64,000 nucleotides of DNA from Cyprinodon diabolis (taxonomy: Eukaryota > Chordata > Actinopteri > Cyprinodontiformes > Cyprinodontidae): the NCBI GenBank assembly GCA_030533445.1, contig CM060062.1:2858456-2922455 (forward strand), written 5' to 3'. The notes below the pieces were generated by a model. The model was not told where the DNA came from, did not search any database, and saw nothing but the letters and a program-made list of their open reading frames with translations. The translations under genes and the position numbers were made by a program. Below are positions 22,871 through 35,065 of the stretch, in pieces. Numbering within the stretch: position 1 is the stretch's first letter; every line of letters begins with the position of its first letter.

Positions 22871-22938
22871 CATATACGTATGTATGTATGTAATTATATG
22901 TTTATGTGTGTGTGTGTGTACCTGTCTAGCTCTTAGAG

Positions 22939-23164
22939 CAGCGGTGGGCAATTCCAGTTCCTGAGCGCCGCTATCCTGCAACTTTTAGATGTGTCTTTGG
23001 TTCAGCACACCTGAATCAAAAAATTAGATGATTGAGAGAACTCTGGAGGAAGTGACTGCATACTAAGGAGGTAACCGAGCCATTTAATTCAGGTGTGTTG
23101 GAGCAAGGATGGATCTAAAAGTTGCAGGATACCGGCCCTCAGGAACTGGAATTGCCCACCCCTG
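22939..23164. mobile_element. Palindromic hAT-type MITE (226 bp)
   Basis: The ends are CAGCGGTGGGCAATTCCAGT and, on the other strand, CAGGGGTGGGCAATTCCAGT, and the arms stay complementary well inwards. The 8-bp flanks TCTTAGAG (22931-22938) and CCTTAGAG (23165-23172) agree at seven positions, as expected of an hAT target duplication. Confidence 0.9.
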
Positions 23165-23172
23165 CCTTAGAG

Positions 23173-23460
23173 TGAGGACCATTTTTCCAATTTCACCATC
23201 AGATTGAGGACCAGTTGTTGCAAAGTGAGCACATTTTGCTGGTCCTCACAAGCTATTTTGCTAATAGTTAGGTTTAGGGCTAAGGTGTCAACTGGGTTAG
23301 GGTTAGGTTGAGGTATGCATTGGTCACGGTTAGGTTTAGGGTTAGTTTTAGGGTTAGGGCATAGAAAGGGTTGAAAATGACTGAAAATCAATGGGAGTCA
23401 ACACATGGTCCTCACTACATATTGCCGAATGAGTATGGGTGTGTATGTGTGTGTATTATA
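23173..23460. repeat. Dispersed repeat with TTAGGG-like units
   Basis: The segment 23265-23360 contains scattered GGTTAGG/GTTAGGG units within a larger repeat that begins GAGGACCATTTTTCC and ends GGTCCTCACTAC, i.e. inverted GAGGACC ends. The adjoining GT-rich tract at 22900 is probably its other flank, displaced by the hAT MITE. The units are degenerate and not in head-to-tail telomeric register. Confidence 0.55.
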
Positions 23461-23714
23461 CGATACACTGTTAGGGAGCAGTTGTAACAGAAAAAAAAAC
23501 AGTCTGCCAAAGGTTCCTGTTCACTGAATTTGTAATAACTGGCACTGAGGGAATGCTCATGCTGTATTGGTTATACAAACCACAGCTCTGCCTCATTTAC
23601 ATCATCGGGAGCCGTTCAGAATCAATAGCATCTAATTACCAGATAAAATAGAGCATAAAGCATGAAAATAAAATATATCCCACTCACCAGATGCTGATTA
23701 TGTCTGTCTTTTCA

Positions 23715-24784
23715 ATTCAATTCAGTTTATTCATATAGCGCCAAATTCACAACACATGTCATCTCAAGGCACTTTACCGTTCAACCAGATCATACAGTCA
23801 AATTGATACAAAGTTTTCTATCTAAGGAAAACCAGTTGATTGCATCGACTCATTGACTCAAATACAATCCCTCACACTAAGCATGCTTGTAGCGACAGTG
23901 GAGAGGAAAAACTCCCTTTTAACAGGAAGAAACCTCCAGCAGAACCAGGCTCAGTGTGAGCGGCCATCTGCTGAGGCCGACTGGGGTTCAAAGAAGCAGA
24001 AGCAGTGATAGGAAAAGAAGCATAGATACAAAAGGCAACTGTCAACCAGCTCCACAGGCGGCCCCGTCCAGGAAACACACAGCCAGGCAGACGAGCTCCG
24101 AGCCAGCTCCCATGTCAGAGGATAAAGAGAGCACATCCAGTCAGAGAAACAGGACTACACTGGAAAAATGGACAAGCTCCAACATCTAGAAACAAAGGTG
24201 TTGATGGCAGCAGCACAGCTGATATTTCTCTCCAGGATGGAGTCACAGCCAAACAGGAACAGACCAGATGAAGCTAATATGAGAAAAAGCAGAGAGAGCA
24301 GAACGTTAGAGATTGAACTAACAGATTCTGCAGAGTGGGAGAATAGCGATAGAATGAAGCAGAATGATGAAAAAGGGGTCCCTATGTCCTCCAGCAGTCT
24401 AAGCCTATAGCAGCAGAACTATAGAGATAGATCAGGATAACCTGAGCCACTCTAACTATAAGCTTTATCAAAAAGGAAAGTTTTAAGCCTAGCCTTAAAA
24501 GTAGACAGGGTGTCTGCCTCATGGACTAAAACTGGTAGTTGGTTCCACAGGAGAGGAGCCTGATAACTAAAAGATCTGCCTCCCATTCTACTTTTAGAAA
24601 TTCTAGGAACCACTAGTAAACCTGCAGATTGAGAGCGAAGTGCTCTGTTAGGAACATAAGGAACAATCAGATCTCTGATATCAGATGGAGCTTGGCCATT
24701 TAAGGCTTTATATGTGAGAAGGAGGATTTTAAATTCGATTCTGGATTTAACAGGAAGCCAATGAAGAGAAGCCATGTCTTTCAT
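23715..24784 (-). mobile_element. L2-group LINE, copy 2 (RT C-terminus plus 3' UTR)
   Basis: At the high-coordinate end, the minus strand encodes ASLHWLPVKSRIEFKILLLT, YKALNGQAPSDIRDLIVPYV, SRMGGRSFSYQAPLLWNQLP and ADTLSTFKARLKTFLFDKAY, the C-terminal domain of an L2/CR1-group polymerase protein. The 3' UTR follows down to the TTCAATTCAATTCAG tail at about 23715. It is 5'-truncated at about 24784 and lies antisense to the gene. Confidence 0.88.
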
Positions 24785-25059
24785 TCAGGCCGGAAATTCT
24801 TGGAACAAAAGCGAATCTAAAATGCAGATTGTGGGTAGCTTCACTTGGCAGTAAACATTTTGGTCTAACTGACCAATCAGAGGACAGAAAATGCTGATGT
24901 AGGCGCAGGCCCTCTAGCTGGCCCTGTGGGGCAAATCTGAAATCTGATTGGTTGACAAAAACATTCCTCACTAATGTTGTTAAGGTAACATCAGCGTTAA
25001 TACAAAAGAGGCTATGAAGACTCAATACCAGGCTATCTCTGAGCTCAGATCTGCACACA

Positions 25060-25770
25060 GAGGGTGTTTTCATCATTGCTGGGGAGTTTAACCAGGCTAA
25101 CTTGTAGACTGTTCTCCCTTATTTTCACCAATGACTCTGCAACTTGGGGTGAAAACACTCAGCAAGCACTGATGATAGATTTAGCCCAATTTATCATCAA
25201 ATGTGCATTCAGAGCAGCTCCACGCCCCCACCTTGGGTCATCACATCACCTATCTGTCATGCTAATTCCTGCATACAGGCCCCAGCTCATCAGAGCACAG
25301 CAAACAGTGAAGGAAGTCAGAGTGTGGTGTGAGGGGGGCCATGGAGAAACTCCATGACTGTGTCAGCCTACATCAACAAATGCATTGAGGACGTCAGCAT
25401 CACAAAGAACATCACCACCCGGGCCAACCAACCACCCTGGATAAATGGAGGGGTTCAGAAATCACTTAAAGCACCAAACTCAGCTTTCAAGACTGGTGAC
25501 CGAAAGGAGCGGAGGACAACGCGTGGCAACTTGAACCGTGCCATCAGATCAGCGAAGCAGAACCACAGCCAGAAGATCCAGGATCTCTTCCATAATGCCA
25601 GCAGCACCTGGAGGATGTGGAGAGGCGTTCGGCGATCACAGACTACAACACACCCCCACCCTCCCCCCTTGTAGATGCAGCTGATGCTGACTTCCTTAAT
25701 GGACTAAACAACTTCTTTGGAAGGTTTGAGGCAATAAACAGCCCTCCAGCAGTGAAAGCTGTAACAGTTG
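25060..25770 (+). mobile_element. CR1/L2-group LINE fragment (endonuclease-RT linker)
   Basis: Plus-strand frames encode FRAAPRPHLGSSHHLSVMLI, VKEVRVWCEGG, TVSAYINKCIEDVSITKNIT, TRANQPPWINGG and NRAIRSAKQNHSQKIQDLFH, the same region as 15297-15746. About 83 bp present there are missing here, between two copies of CCATGACTGT, which breaks the frame at 25352-25361. It is truncated at both ends and is one of the few retroelements in sense orientation. Confidence 0.85.
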
Positions 25771-25937
25771 TTTCTGCTTGCACTCTTTCTACCGTAATAA
25801 CAGTCTACAAGCAACATTTCTCCCCTCATTCATAAAACGGTAAAATTGGAGATATTCCGTGGACAGCTTTAGCCAGAGGCAGGTGGCCCAAAACGGGGAC
25901 TGCCCCTGGAAATCGGGGACGTCTGGTCCCCCTAGAG

Positions 25938-26995
25938 CAGGGGTCAGCAACCCAAACTTTTTAAAGAGCCATATTGAACCAAAACAAAAAACAAATCTGT
26001 CTGGAGCCGCAAAAATGTAAATCTTTTATAAGCCTTGTATGGCAACACAGGTTCAAAGTGTATTATCCCATTATAAAAAACGAGTACGTGGGCTTAGATA
26101 TATAATAATCATTGATGATTAAATGTTTATCCCGGAGCAAATGTCACATCATTATATTCGGTGCTTTAAGTTTAAATTCTGTAGTAACACGAGGTGAGGG
26201 AGGAGCATTAAACGCTCTAACCGCGTGGAGTTCACTGCTCGCCACTTCACCACCCTTACCATGCGGTTTGCATTGACAAAATTATAAAAAACATGTAAAG
26301 AAAATTGTTTTATTTTGAGGATTTGGGAAAAAATGTTAGAAAGTTCCCATCCCTGCATCAGAGCGCTACCTGTTGGATCTATGAAAGGTTTTCTATGTTT
26401 GCAACCAAACTCTTAGCAGTAGTGGAGTTTGGAGATGCAATCTACTTCTTAAATCTATCTTTGTTCTCCTCTAATTTATCAAGAAGTTCTGCAACCCAGC
26501 TTGGTGGTGGGCTGCAAATTTATCAAGCTTCCTTGAAATGCCTTTCCTAATGACTCTTTTAATTATTTGATAACTCCTCATTCCAAAGCAAACATGCAGG
26601 CAATCCTTCCTCACTGGTAATGAAAGTAAACGATTTGCTCCATTCTTCTTTGAATCCTCTGTTCTCATCAGCTATCTTCCTTTTTTTTCCCTTTGGGATC
26701 CACGGCCTGAGACACACCCACCGCTTTGTTTACAGCAGCCACCTGCCTGGCGCCGCGCCACGCTGAAACCTGCTGCAGGATATGACGCAAATCTTCCTTG
26801 ACAGAAATGTTTATATTTATTGTTTAAATTAATTTTACACATTTTTAGGGCACTGCAAACATAAATAAATAAATGTTTGTTTAACCTCCTGCAAACCACA
26901 TTAAAACAAACAAAAAATTATGTCTTTTTACATTTTCATACATTTTTGAAAAAGCTCTAGAGAGGCATTAAATAGCCGCAGGTTGCAGACCCCTG
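25938..26995. mobile_element. hAT-type non-autonomous element (1.06 kb)
   Basis: The left end is CAGGGGTCAGCAACC and the right end, inverted, is CAGGGGTCTGCAACC. The inner AAAGAGCCATATTG phrase is typical of this fish family. The 8-bp flanks CCCTAGAG and CCCTACGA match at only five positions, so the duplication has decayed. The interior has no transposase. A more decayed relative lies at 58236-58646. Confidence 0.75.
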
Positions 26996-27205
26996 CCCTA
27001 CGATGGTTGAAGGTTTTTCGGTCTGTTATGGACCACGGGCCGCCATCATACTGTTTAAATGTGTGGAGATTAACTGAGGCCAGGAATTTATCTTATGGTG
27101 CTAAGTCAGCTACATTTCTTTGAGCATCTTCTAATATCAACCCCATGAATCTAGTTGTGATCCCAAACACTGAGACACTGCAGTGGATCCAGTTTTACTC
27201 TACGT

Positions 27206-27414
27206 CAGGGGCGTCAAAGTGGTTCCTTAATGGGCCGTGTGGCTACAGGTTTCCTTTCCAACCGAGCAATAGTACACTAAACTCCATTCATCTCATCAAG
27301 TCATGTTCAGATTTGACTCACTTGATGAGATGACTGGAGTCTGGTTGCTATTGCTTGGTTGGAAAGGAAACCTGTAGCCACACAGCCCTTTAAGGAACCA
27401 CTTTGACACCCCTG
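27206..27414. mobile_element. Palindromic hAT-type MITE (209 bp)
   Basis: The ends CAGGGGCGTCAAAGTGGTTC and, inverted, CAGGGGTGTCAAAGTGGTTC lead into almost complementary arms around a short centre. The flanks CTCTACGT (27198-27205) and ATCTACGT (27415-27422) match at seven of eight bases. Confidence 0.92.
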
Positions 27415-27985
27415 ATCTACGTCATTAGGAAAACTTGCTAATTAAAAAAGACTAAAACTAGGTTAAACCAATGACAAGTTTTTGCTTTATTCAAGTCTTT
27501 ACCTTGTTAACATTTGTTTAAGTTTTGTTGATAGTGAACTTACACTTTTACTAAGGTCATTAAGTTTAAAAAAGGCACATTTAACCTCATCACAGTTTAC
27601 TGAACAAAAAGCCTAAAAATAGAAAGCTCCATGAAAAATGTCCTGCACACTTTGATTCAACAGCTTCTAGGTCCTTTGAAACATTTTCTTTGTGCCTCTG
27701 TTGGTCTTATAAGAAACTTATTGTGGAAAACTTTTTGCAATTCTTCTGAAAAACTTTTCTTGAGGTCACTGAGGTTTTCTGACATCTTTTTAATTACAGC
27801 TCACTTAAACCTGCAGTGACACATTTCATTCAGTCATTCTTTTGTGGGTTTGCTGCTGTTTGTTCATCACCCAGATTTAAGCATTCGCTGTAGGAAAGAC
27901 AGTTTCATGTTTGACTCTAGATCGTACTGGGCATCAAGCATCCAGGCAGTTTGGCATTTTTGTAAATATCCTTTAAGAGAGAATA

Positions 27986-29420
27986 TCCATCCATCCATCC
28001 ATCCTTCCATCCATCCATCCATCCATCCATCCATCCATCCATCCATCCATCCATCCATCCATCCATCCATCCATCCATCCATCCATCCATCCACCCATCT
28101 TCCTCCGCTTATCCGGGGTCGGGTCGCGGGGGCAGCAGCCTAAGAAGGGAGGCCCAGACTTCCCTCTCCCCAGCCACTTCTTCTAGCCCCTCAGGAGGAA
28201 CCCCAAGGCGCTCCCAGGCCAGCCGAGAAACATAGTCTCTCCAGCGTGTCCTGGGTCTCCCCCGGGGCCTCCTCCCGGTGGGACGTGCCCGGAACACCTC
28301 ACCAGGGAGGCATCCAGGAGGCATCCTAACCAGATGCCCGAGCCACCTCAACTGGCTCCTCTCGACGTGGAGGAGCAGCGGCTCTACTCCGGGTCCCTCC
28401 CGGATGACCGAGCTTCTCACCCTATCTCTAAGGGAAAGCCCAGCCACCCTACGGAGGAAACCCATTTCGGCCGCTTGTATCCGCGATCTCGTTCTTTCGG
28501 TCATGACCCAGAGTTCATGACCATAGATGAGGGTAGGAACGTAGATCGACCGGTAAATCGAGAGCTTCGCTTTTTGACTCAGCTCTCTTTTCACCACGAC
28601 GGACCGGTACAGCGCCCGCTTCACGGCAGATGCTGCGCCAATCCGCCTGTCGATCTCCCGCTCCCTTCTTCCCTCATTCGTGAACAAGATCCCAAGATAC
28701 TTAAACTCCTCCACTTGGGGCAGGACACCCCCCCTGACCCGGAGAAGGCACTCTACCCTTTTCCAGCTCAAGACCATGGCCTCAGATTTGGAGGCACTGA
28801 TCCCCATCCCGGCCGCTTCACACTCGGCTGCGAACCGATCCAGCGAGAGCTGCAGATCACGACCTGATGAAGCCAATAGGACCACATCATCTGCAAAAAG
28901 CAGAGATGCAATCCCAAGGCCACCAAAACAGATCCCCTCAAATCCTTGGCTGCGCCTAGAAATTCTGGTCATGAAGGTAATGAACAGAATCGGTGACAAA
29001 GGGCAGCCCTGGCGGAGTCCAACTCTCACCGGAAACGAGCCCGACTTACTGCCGGCAATGCGGACCAGACTCTGACACCGGTCATACAGGGACCTGACAG
29101 CCCGTATCAAAGGGCCCGGACCCCGTACTCCCGGAGAACCCCCCACAGGGCTCCCCGAGGGACATGGTCGAACGCCTTCTCCGAGTCCACAAAGCACATG
29201 TAGACTGGTTGGGCGAACTCCCATGCACCCTCCAGGACCCTGCTGAGGGTGTAGAGCTGGTCCAGCGTTCCACGACCAGGACGGAAACCACACTGCTATT
29301 CCTGAATCCGAGGTTCGACTATCCGACGGACCCTCCTCTCCAGCACCCCCGAATAGACCTTGCCGGGGAGGCTTAAGAGTGTGACTCCCCTGTAATTGGA
29401 GCACACCCTCCGGTCCCCCT
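27986..29420 (-). mobile_element. Rex3 (RTE-clade) LINE, 5'-truncated
   Basis: The minus strand encodes the RT active site LLFADDVVLLASS, preceded by GLRQGCPLSPILF, and the C-terminal part ([48 protein letters not shown]). The plus-strand phrase CGGTGACAAAGGGCAGCCCT at 28991 is a well-known Rex3 signature. The 3' end is an ATCC (GATG on the sense strand) tail at about 27988-28093, as expected for Rex3. A target duplication is clear: TTTAAGAGAGAATA (27972-27985) and TTTAAAGAGAGAATA (29421-29435). The frame is open for about 400 codons but lacks the endonuclease and N-terminal RT, so it is dead on arrival. Confidence 0.93.
27988..28093. repeat. (ATCC)n tail of Rex3
   Basis: About 26 units of ATCC with one TTCC interruption, forming the 3' tail of the Rex3 insertion. 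Confidence 0.95.
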
Positions 29421-29723
29421 TTTAAAGAGAGAATACCCTTCTTCAAAACATCCAAAGAAGACTTTTTCAAACTCCAGAGGTTAAGATGTTGGGCCATCAG
29501 CTGATCTCCATGTCAAGTGTTTGTTGATCTGATCTGCACAGTGAATTAAATCATGCAGATTGGCCTCATCTGGTTCAGTGAGAGGACAGAACAAATACAG
29601 GACATGAAGATGCCTTGATGGCTCCACATCTCCCACCTGTTGAACAACCTAACTGAGGCCTGGCATGGAGCTCTAGGAGTTTTTGTAATTCATCTGGTTG
29701 GGAATTTGCTGGACATCTGTGAT

Positions 29724-30600
29724 TCAATTCAATTTCAATTCAGTTTATTTCTATAGCTCCAATTAACATCATGTCATCTCAGGGGACTTCATAGAGACAA
29801 TTCAACCAGATCATCCAGTCAGGTTGGTCTTTCTAAAAGAATATTATGATCAACTGGATCAAATGCAGCACTGAGATCCAACAGGACGAGCACAGATACA
29901 AGTCCATTATCTGAGGCCATGAGAATATCATTAGTGACTTTCACCAGAGCTGTTTCAGTGCTATGATGAGCTCTAAAGCCAGAGTGAAACTCTTCAAAAA
30001 GTTCATTATGGTGGAAGTGATGGCACACTTGTTTGGCAACTACTTTCTCAAGAATTTTAGATAAGAAAGGAAGATTGGATATAGGTCTATAATTGACCAA
30101 GTCATCTGAGTCAAGAAACGGTTTCTTAAGCAAAGGTTTAATTACAGCAACCTTAAAAGTAAATATCCCTGTGACAGAGATAGATTAATCAAATCTAAAA
30201 TGGAGGAGGAGATCAAAGGGAATACCTCCTTAAATAACCTGGTTGGAACTGGATCTAACATACAAGTTGAAGGCTTAGATGAAGACAATAGTTTTGCTAA
30301 CTCTGAAAGTTCAACTGGATCAAAGCAGTCTAAACCCGGTTCAGATTCCACGACTACCTCAGATGCTGCGCCACCCTCCAGAGGGAAACCAATCACGGAT
30401 AGAGGACTGCTAATGATCTTATTTTTAATAAGATCAATCTTATTTATAAAGAATCCCATAAAGTAATTCCTGCTAAGAGCAGGTGGAATGGGCGGTTCAA
30501 CAGAGCTCTGGCTCTGGGTGAGTTTGGCAACTGGATTAAAAAGAAATCTAGGATTATTCTTAGCATTTGTTCCTAATACCATAACAGCCTTAAAATACAA
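29724..30600 (-). mobile_element. L2-group LINE, copy 3 (RT N-terminal half fused to 3' tail)
   Basis: The minus strand encodes LSSSKPSTCMLDPVPTRLFK (30142-30600) and then [40 protein letters not shown] and [19 protein letters not shown], which are RT motifs. After about 29826 the sequence jumps straight to the terminal 100 bp of the family's 3' UTR, so the rest of the RT and most of the UTR are deleted. A frameshift separates the two frames. Antisense to the gene. Confidence 0.85.
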
Positions 30601-32960
30601 ATATGGAGAAGATATATATCTCTATATTTAAGATTTTGATCTAGGAATAGAAATATGTTTAGAAACTGTGCTAAATACCATAAATGTGATGGCAAAAATG
30701 GTTTTACTCCATTTTTTCATTCAGTGCACCTAACATAACTGTATACCAGTAGTAGCAGGAAGAATTTGACTGGCCTTCAGATTCCTGAGCTTAACCTGAG
30801 TTTAGAATAAATTAGAGGGAACATTCAGAGGCCTCCTCTTCCAAAATCAAAGTCTGAACTTACAAATATGTGGGAAGGGTAAAAAAAATCCCATATATCC
30901 CTTCCTAAAGCTTTACCCACAAAGCTGAATCCCTCAGAGCTGCATTAGGTGCAAAGAGATTAAATTAAACCCCCTGGATTAAGAAAAGGATGCCCCTCTA
31001 GCTTATATGTATGTGAATGCAGATAAAGTGAATATTTTTGGCAGTAAAATGTATTTTCATATAACTAGACCAACGGAAGCTTCAGGAAGACCAGCCTGGG
31101 AGTTTGGGCCTTAGTATCTTCACCCTGCTAATCTACAGTAGATTCACACATTGGATCTGACGGGTGTGGTAGCACACTACGCCTACTACTTCAACTAGTT
31201 GTAACCTAGCAACACAACAGCAGCGAGAAGTTGGCTGGAAGAGTCAAAGACAGAATGAAGGATAACGGTCAGATGGAGACAGAGGAATAAAGGAGGCCAA
31301 GCAGGAGACTGTGATCATCGGTCTGCAGCATCTCTGAGGCGTGTGTGAGGGAGGGGGTGAGGGACGGAGGGAGGCAGGGAGAGAGGGAGGAAAAGTGTGA
31401 GGCTTTGCTGGTGTTGAGTTACAGTAAGTCTGTGTTGAGTGTTGCTAATTTGATACTGTGAGTTGGTCTGGAACCGCTGCAGCAGGTCCCAACAAAACCT
31501 TCACAAACACACACAGACTACAGAGCAGTTTACCAACAAATACGCATCAATACTGCTCTCCAGTAGCTTCCTTTGAGCAACAAAACAAAAACAGCCTACA
31601 CAGATTCACTGCATCCTCTGCTTCTTTTAGATAGACCATAAGAGGCTGGAAGGGGCCGGTCAGGTGGTGAAACAGACAAACATGGAGGTGCACATGGATA
31701 CCTTACAATGCATTGGGTCCTGAACAGAATCTGTAATATGATCCACACAGCAAGATGGGGCTTAATCTGACAGAGTGAAATCACATTCCCTCTCTGACAC
31801 ATATGAATGAAGCAGCACTGCAGCAGGAGACCATTACATCCACACCTAACGGCCAGGATGTAGGAGGGACAGCAGTTTGGGAGAGGGAGTGAGAGACTGT
31901 ATGTGTTTTAAGAAGAGAAAGCTAAGGGGTGAGGAGGGAGAGCTGGAACAGCTTGCCGCATTGTCAAGGACACATGAAGGAGAAATTGAGAGAGAGGGAA
32001 GAGATATGGAAGGATGAGAGGAAAGAAAGCGAGGAGGCCAATGAAAGCAGGAACCATCTCCCTAAGACTGCTGAGCGTTCGGCGTTGTGTCGTTCCTGTC
32101 TTTGCCTCAGTCTCACATTTCCAGAGAACTTCTCTGCAAGACAGGGAGCTGGTTAGGAAGCGCTGCGGTGAGATCCAACGATAGGCCCAAAGGTCCCCTC
32201 TACTCACCATATCCAAAAAAGAAAAGGAAAGGAAAAGACAGCTCAAAACTATACACATCGGAGCAATGACATCACCTGTTGCTGGGCAGAAACCTTTTAA
32301 ATACAGGAAGTCCTGGACCTAATAGCTCTGTCACCTTGGAAACTGCTGAGGGAGGAGAGGAAGTAAAGAGGCTGCAAACGGAGACAGACTCTGTAAAAAC
32401 TTACAATGATTTACCTTAATGTGAGCAGAACATGATCTGAAATACAGAACGGCTCCTCAAATCACTCCTTCTGCACCTTTGATATTTGACTTTTTCCAAA
32501 CCCAGCTACTTCATTTGCTCTGAGGGAATGATTCTCCAGAGGTCGCAGTCCATCACCAGGTCAATGGGAATAAGACCAGCCTTACCCAACAACTAATAAG
32601 TAGGATGCAGGAAATGATGTCGCTGGTTTTATTTATAAAGAAAAGGAAACATGTTTGTCCAACTGCTATTAAAAAGGATCAAATACTGATTATATTTCAG
32701 AGTTCCTAAACTGCCTGGAAAGTTTGGAATTTATTTCAAGGTCAGTCAAGTACTCAGACTAAACATTGTTAGGCAGGTCCCCATGCTGTACTCAGCAGTC
32801 GAATTGTAAAAACAAAAAGAAGGAAGATGGTGTTATTTTTTCTTCACAATTAATATATTCTATTAACCTAAAGTAATATGCATGGTTTGGTTGTTCCATG
32901 TCAGGTATGTGGATCATTGACCTTGACCAAGGCACCTTACAGTAGAACTGCAGTCAGTCC
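30601..32960. other. Intron 2, no recognised feature
   Basis: Unique-looking sequence with GA-rich stretches at about 31330-31400 and 31860-32050. No conserved ORF or transposon ends were seen. The GA tracts could be regulatory or simply low complexity; I cannot tell. Confidence 0.5.
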
Positions 32961-32962
32961 CT

Positions 32963-34198
32963 GGACTGGCATGGCTATCACTGCTCCTACATAGTTAGCA
33001 TGGCTATCACTGCTCCTACACAGTTAGCATGGCTATCACTGCCCCTACATAGTTAGCATGGCTATCACTGCTCCTACACAGTTAGCATGGCTATCACTGC
33101 CCCTACATAGTTAGCATGGCTATCACTGCCCCTACAGAGTTAGCATCGCTATCACTGCTCCTACATAGTTAGCATGGCTATCACTGCCCCTACAGAGTTA
33201 GCATGGCTATCACTGCCCCTACATAGTTAGCATGGCTATCACTGCCCCTGCATAGTTAGCATGGCTATCACTGCTCCTACATAGTTAGCATGGCTATCAC
33301 TGCCCCTACAGAGTTAGCATGGCTATCACTGCTCCTACATAGTTAGCATGGCTATCACTGTCCCTACAGAGTTAGCATGGCTATCACTGCCCCTACAGAG
33401 TTAGAATGGCTATCACTGTCCCACCAGAGTTAGCATGGCTATCACTGCCCCTACAGAGTTAGAATGGCTATCACTGCTCCTACATAGTTAGCATGGCTAT
33501 CACTGCTCCTACATAGTTAGCATGGCTATTACTGCCCCTACATATTTAGCATGGCTATCACTGCCCCTACAGAGTTAGCATGGCTATCACTGCCCCTACA
33601 TAGTTAGCATGGCTATTACTGCCCCTACATATCTAGCATGGCTATCACTGCTCCTACATAGTTAGCATGGCTATTACTGCCCCTACATATTTAGCATGGC
33701 TATCACTGCTCCTACATAGTTAGCATGGCTATTACTGCCCCTACATATTTAGCATGGCTATCACTGCCCCTACAGAGTTAGCATGGCTAACACTGCCACT
33801 ACATAGTTAGCATGGCTATCACTGCCCCTACATAGTTAGCATGGCTATCACTGACCGTACAGAGTTAGCATGGCTATCACTGAAGCTACATAGTTAGCAT
33901 GGCTATAACTGCCCCTACATAGTTAGCATGGCTATCACTGCCGCTACATAGTTAGCATGGCTATCACTGCCCCTGCATAGTTAGCGTGGCTATCACTGCT
34001 CCTACATAGTTAGCATGGCTATCACTGCCCCTACAGAGTTAGCATGGCTATCACTGCCGCTACATAGTTAGCATGGCTATCACTGCCCCTGCATAGTTAG
34101 CGTGGCTATCACTGCTCCTACATAGTTAGCATGGCTATCACTGCCCCTACAGAGTTAGCATGGCTATCACTGTCCTACATAGTTAGCATGGCTATCAC
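32963..34198. repeat. 29-bp minisatellite
   Basis: Head-to-tail copies (about 42) of a 29-bp unit of the form AGTTAGCATGGCTATCACTG followed by CYCCTACAT. Variants differ mainly at the CCCC/CTCC, ACATAG/ACAGAG and ATCACT/ATTACT positions. The unit has no spacer, so it is tandem rather than CRISPR-like. It lies in intron 2, 1.4 kb before exon 3. Confidence 0.96.
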
Positions 34199-34200
34199 TA

Positions 34201-34640
34201 ACTGATAGGAAGGTCCCTATAGTGCTGATAGGACGGGTCCCATAGTGCTGATAGGAAGGGCCCCATAGTGCTGAAAGGAAGGGCCCCATAGGGGTGATAG
34301 TAAGGGCCCCATAGTGCTGATAGGACGGGCCCCATAGGGCTGATAGGACGGGCCCCATAGTGCTAATAGAAGGTCCCCATAGTGCTGAAAGGAAGGGCCC
34401 CATAGGGCTGATAGGACGGGCCTAATAGTGCTAATAGAAGGTCCCCATAGTGCTGATAGGAAGGGCCCCATAGGGCTGATAGGACGGGCCCCATAGTGCT
34501 AATAGAAGGTCCCCATAGTGCTGAAAGGAACGGCCCCATAGGGCTGATAGTAAGGGTCCCATAGTGCTGATAAGAAGGGCCCCATAGTGCTGATAGAAGG
34601 GCCCAATAGTGTTGATAGTAAGGGCCCCATAGTGCTCATT
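34201..34640. repeat. 23-bp minisatellite
   Basis: About 19 copies of a unit of the form CCCCATAGTGCTGATAGGAA plus GGG, with CTAATAGAAGGT and GGGGTGATAGTAA variants. It begins within a few bases of the end of the 29-bp array but shares no sequence with it. Confidence 0.93.
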
Positions 34641-34664
34641 CAGATTCAGGTCAATTCAGGACTC

Positions 34665-35065
34665 AGAGGCTCAGTGGAATGCATACACTGTGTCTTTATT
34701 GAGACTAAAAATTTGATTTTTTTTACTGAATGAGAAGAGCTTGTCACATATAGAAAATGTTTATATCAGCCAATATTTATCTGATTCAATTCAATTCAAT
34801 TGTATTCAGTTTATTTATATAGCTCCAATTCACATCATGACATCTCAGGTCACTTTATAGAGACAATTCAACCAGATCATCCAGTCAGATTGGTTCAAAG
34901 TTTTCTATCTAAGGTAAACCAGCTGATTGCCTCAACTCAGTGACTCTTCAGCAATCCCTCACACTAAGCATGCTTCTAGTGACAGTGGAGAGGAAAAACT
35001 CTCTTTGAACAGGAAGAAACCTCCAGCAGAACCAGGCTAAGTGTGATCAGTCTGACAGAAAACCA
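34665..35065 (-). mobile_element. L2-group LINE 3' tail, copy 4, with extra 3' sequence
   Basis: The tail starts at about 34785 (ATTCAATTCAATTCAATTG) and continues AGCTCCAATTCACATCATGA to AACCTCCAGCAGAACCAGGC. About 115 bp beyond the tail (34670-34784) also match the sequence beyond the copy at 45655. No coding part is present. Antisense to the gene. Confidence 0.85.

Noticed and set aside
28278..29376. Plus-strand ORFs of 70-177 codons
   Set aside because: They are antisense shadows of the Rex3 reverse-transcriptase frame.
32963..34198. Regular 29-bp repeats suggestive of a CRISPR array
   Set aside because: The units are contiguous, without unique spacers, in a vertebrate intron, so this is an ordinary minisatellite.
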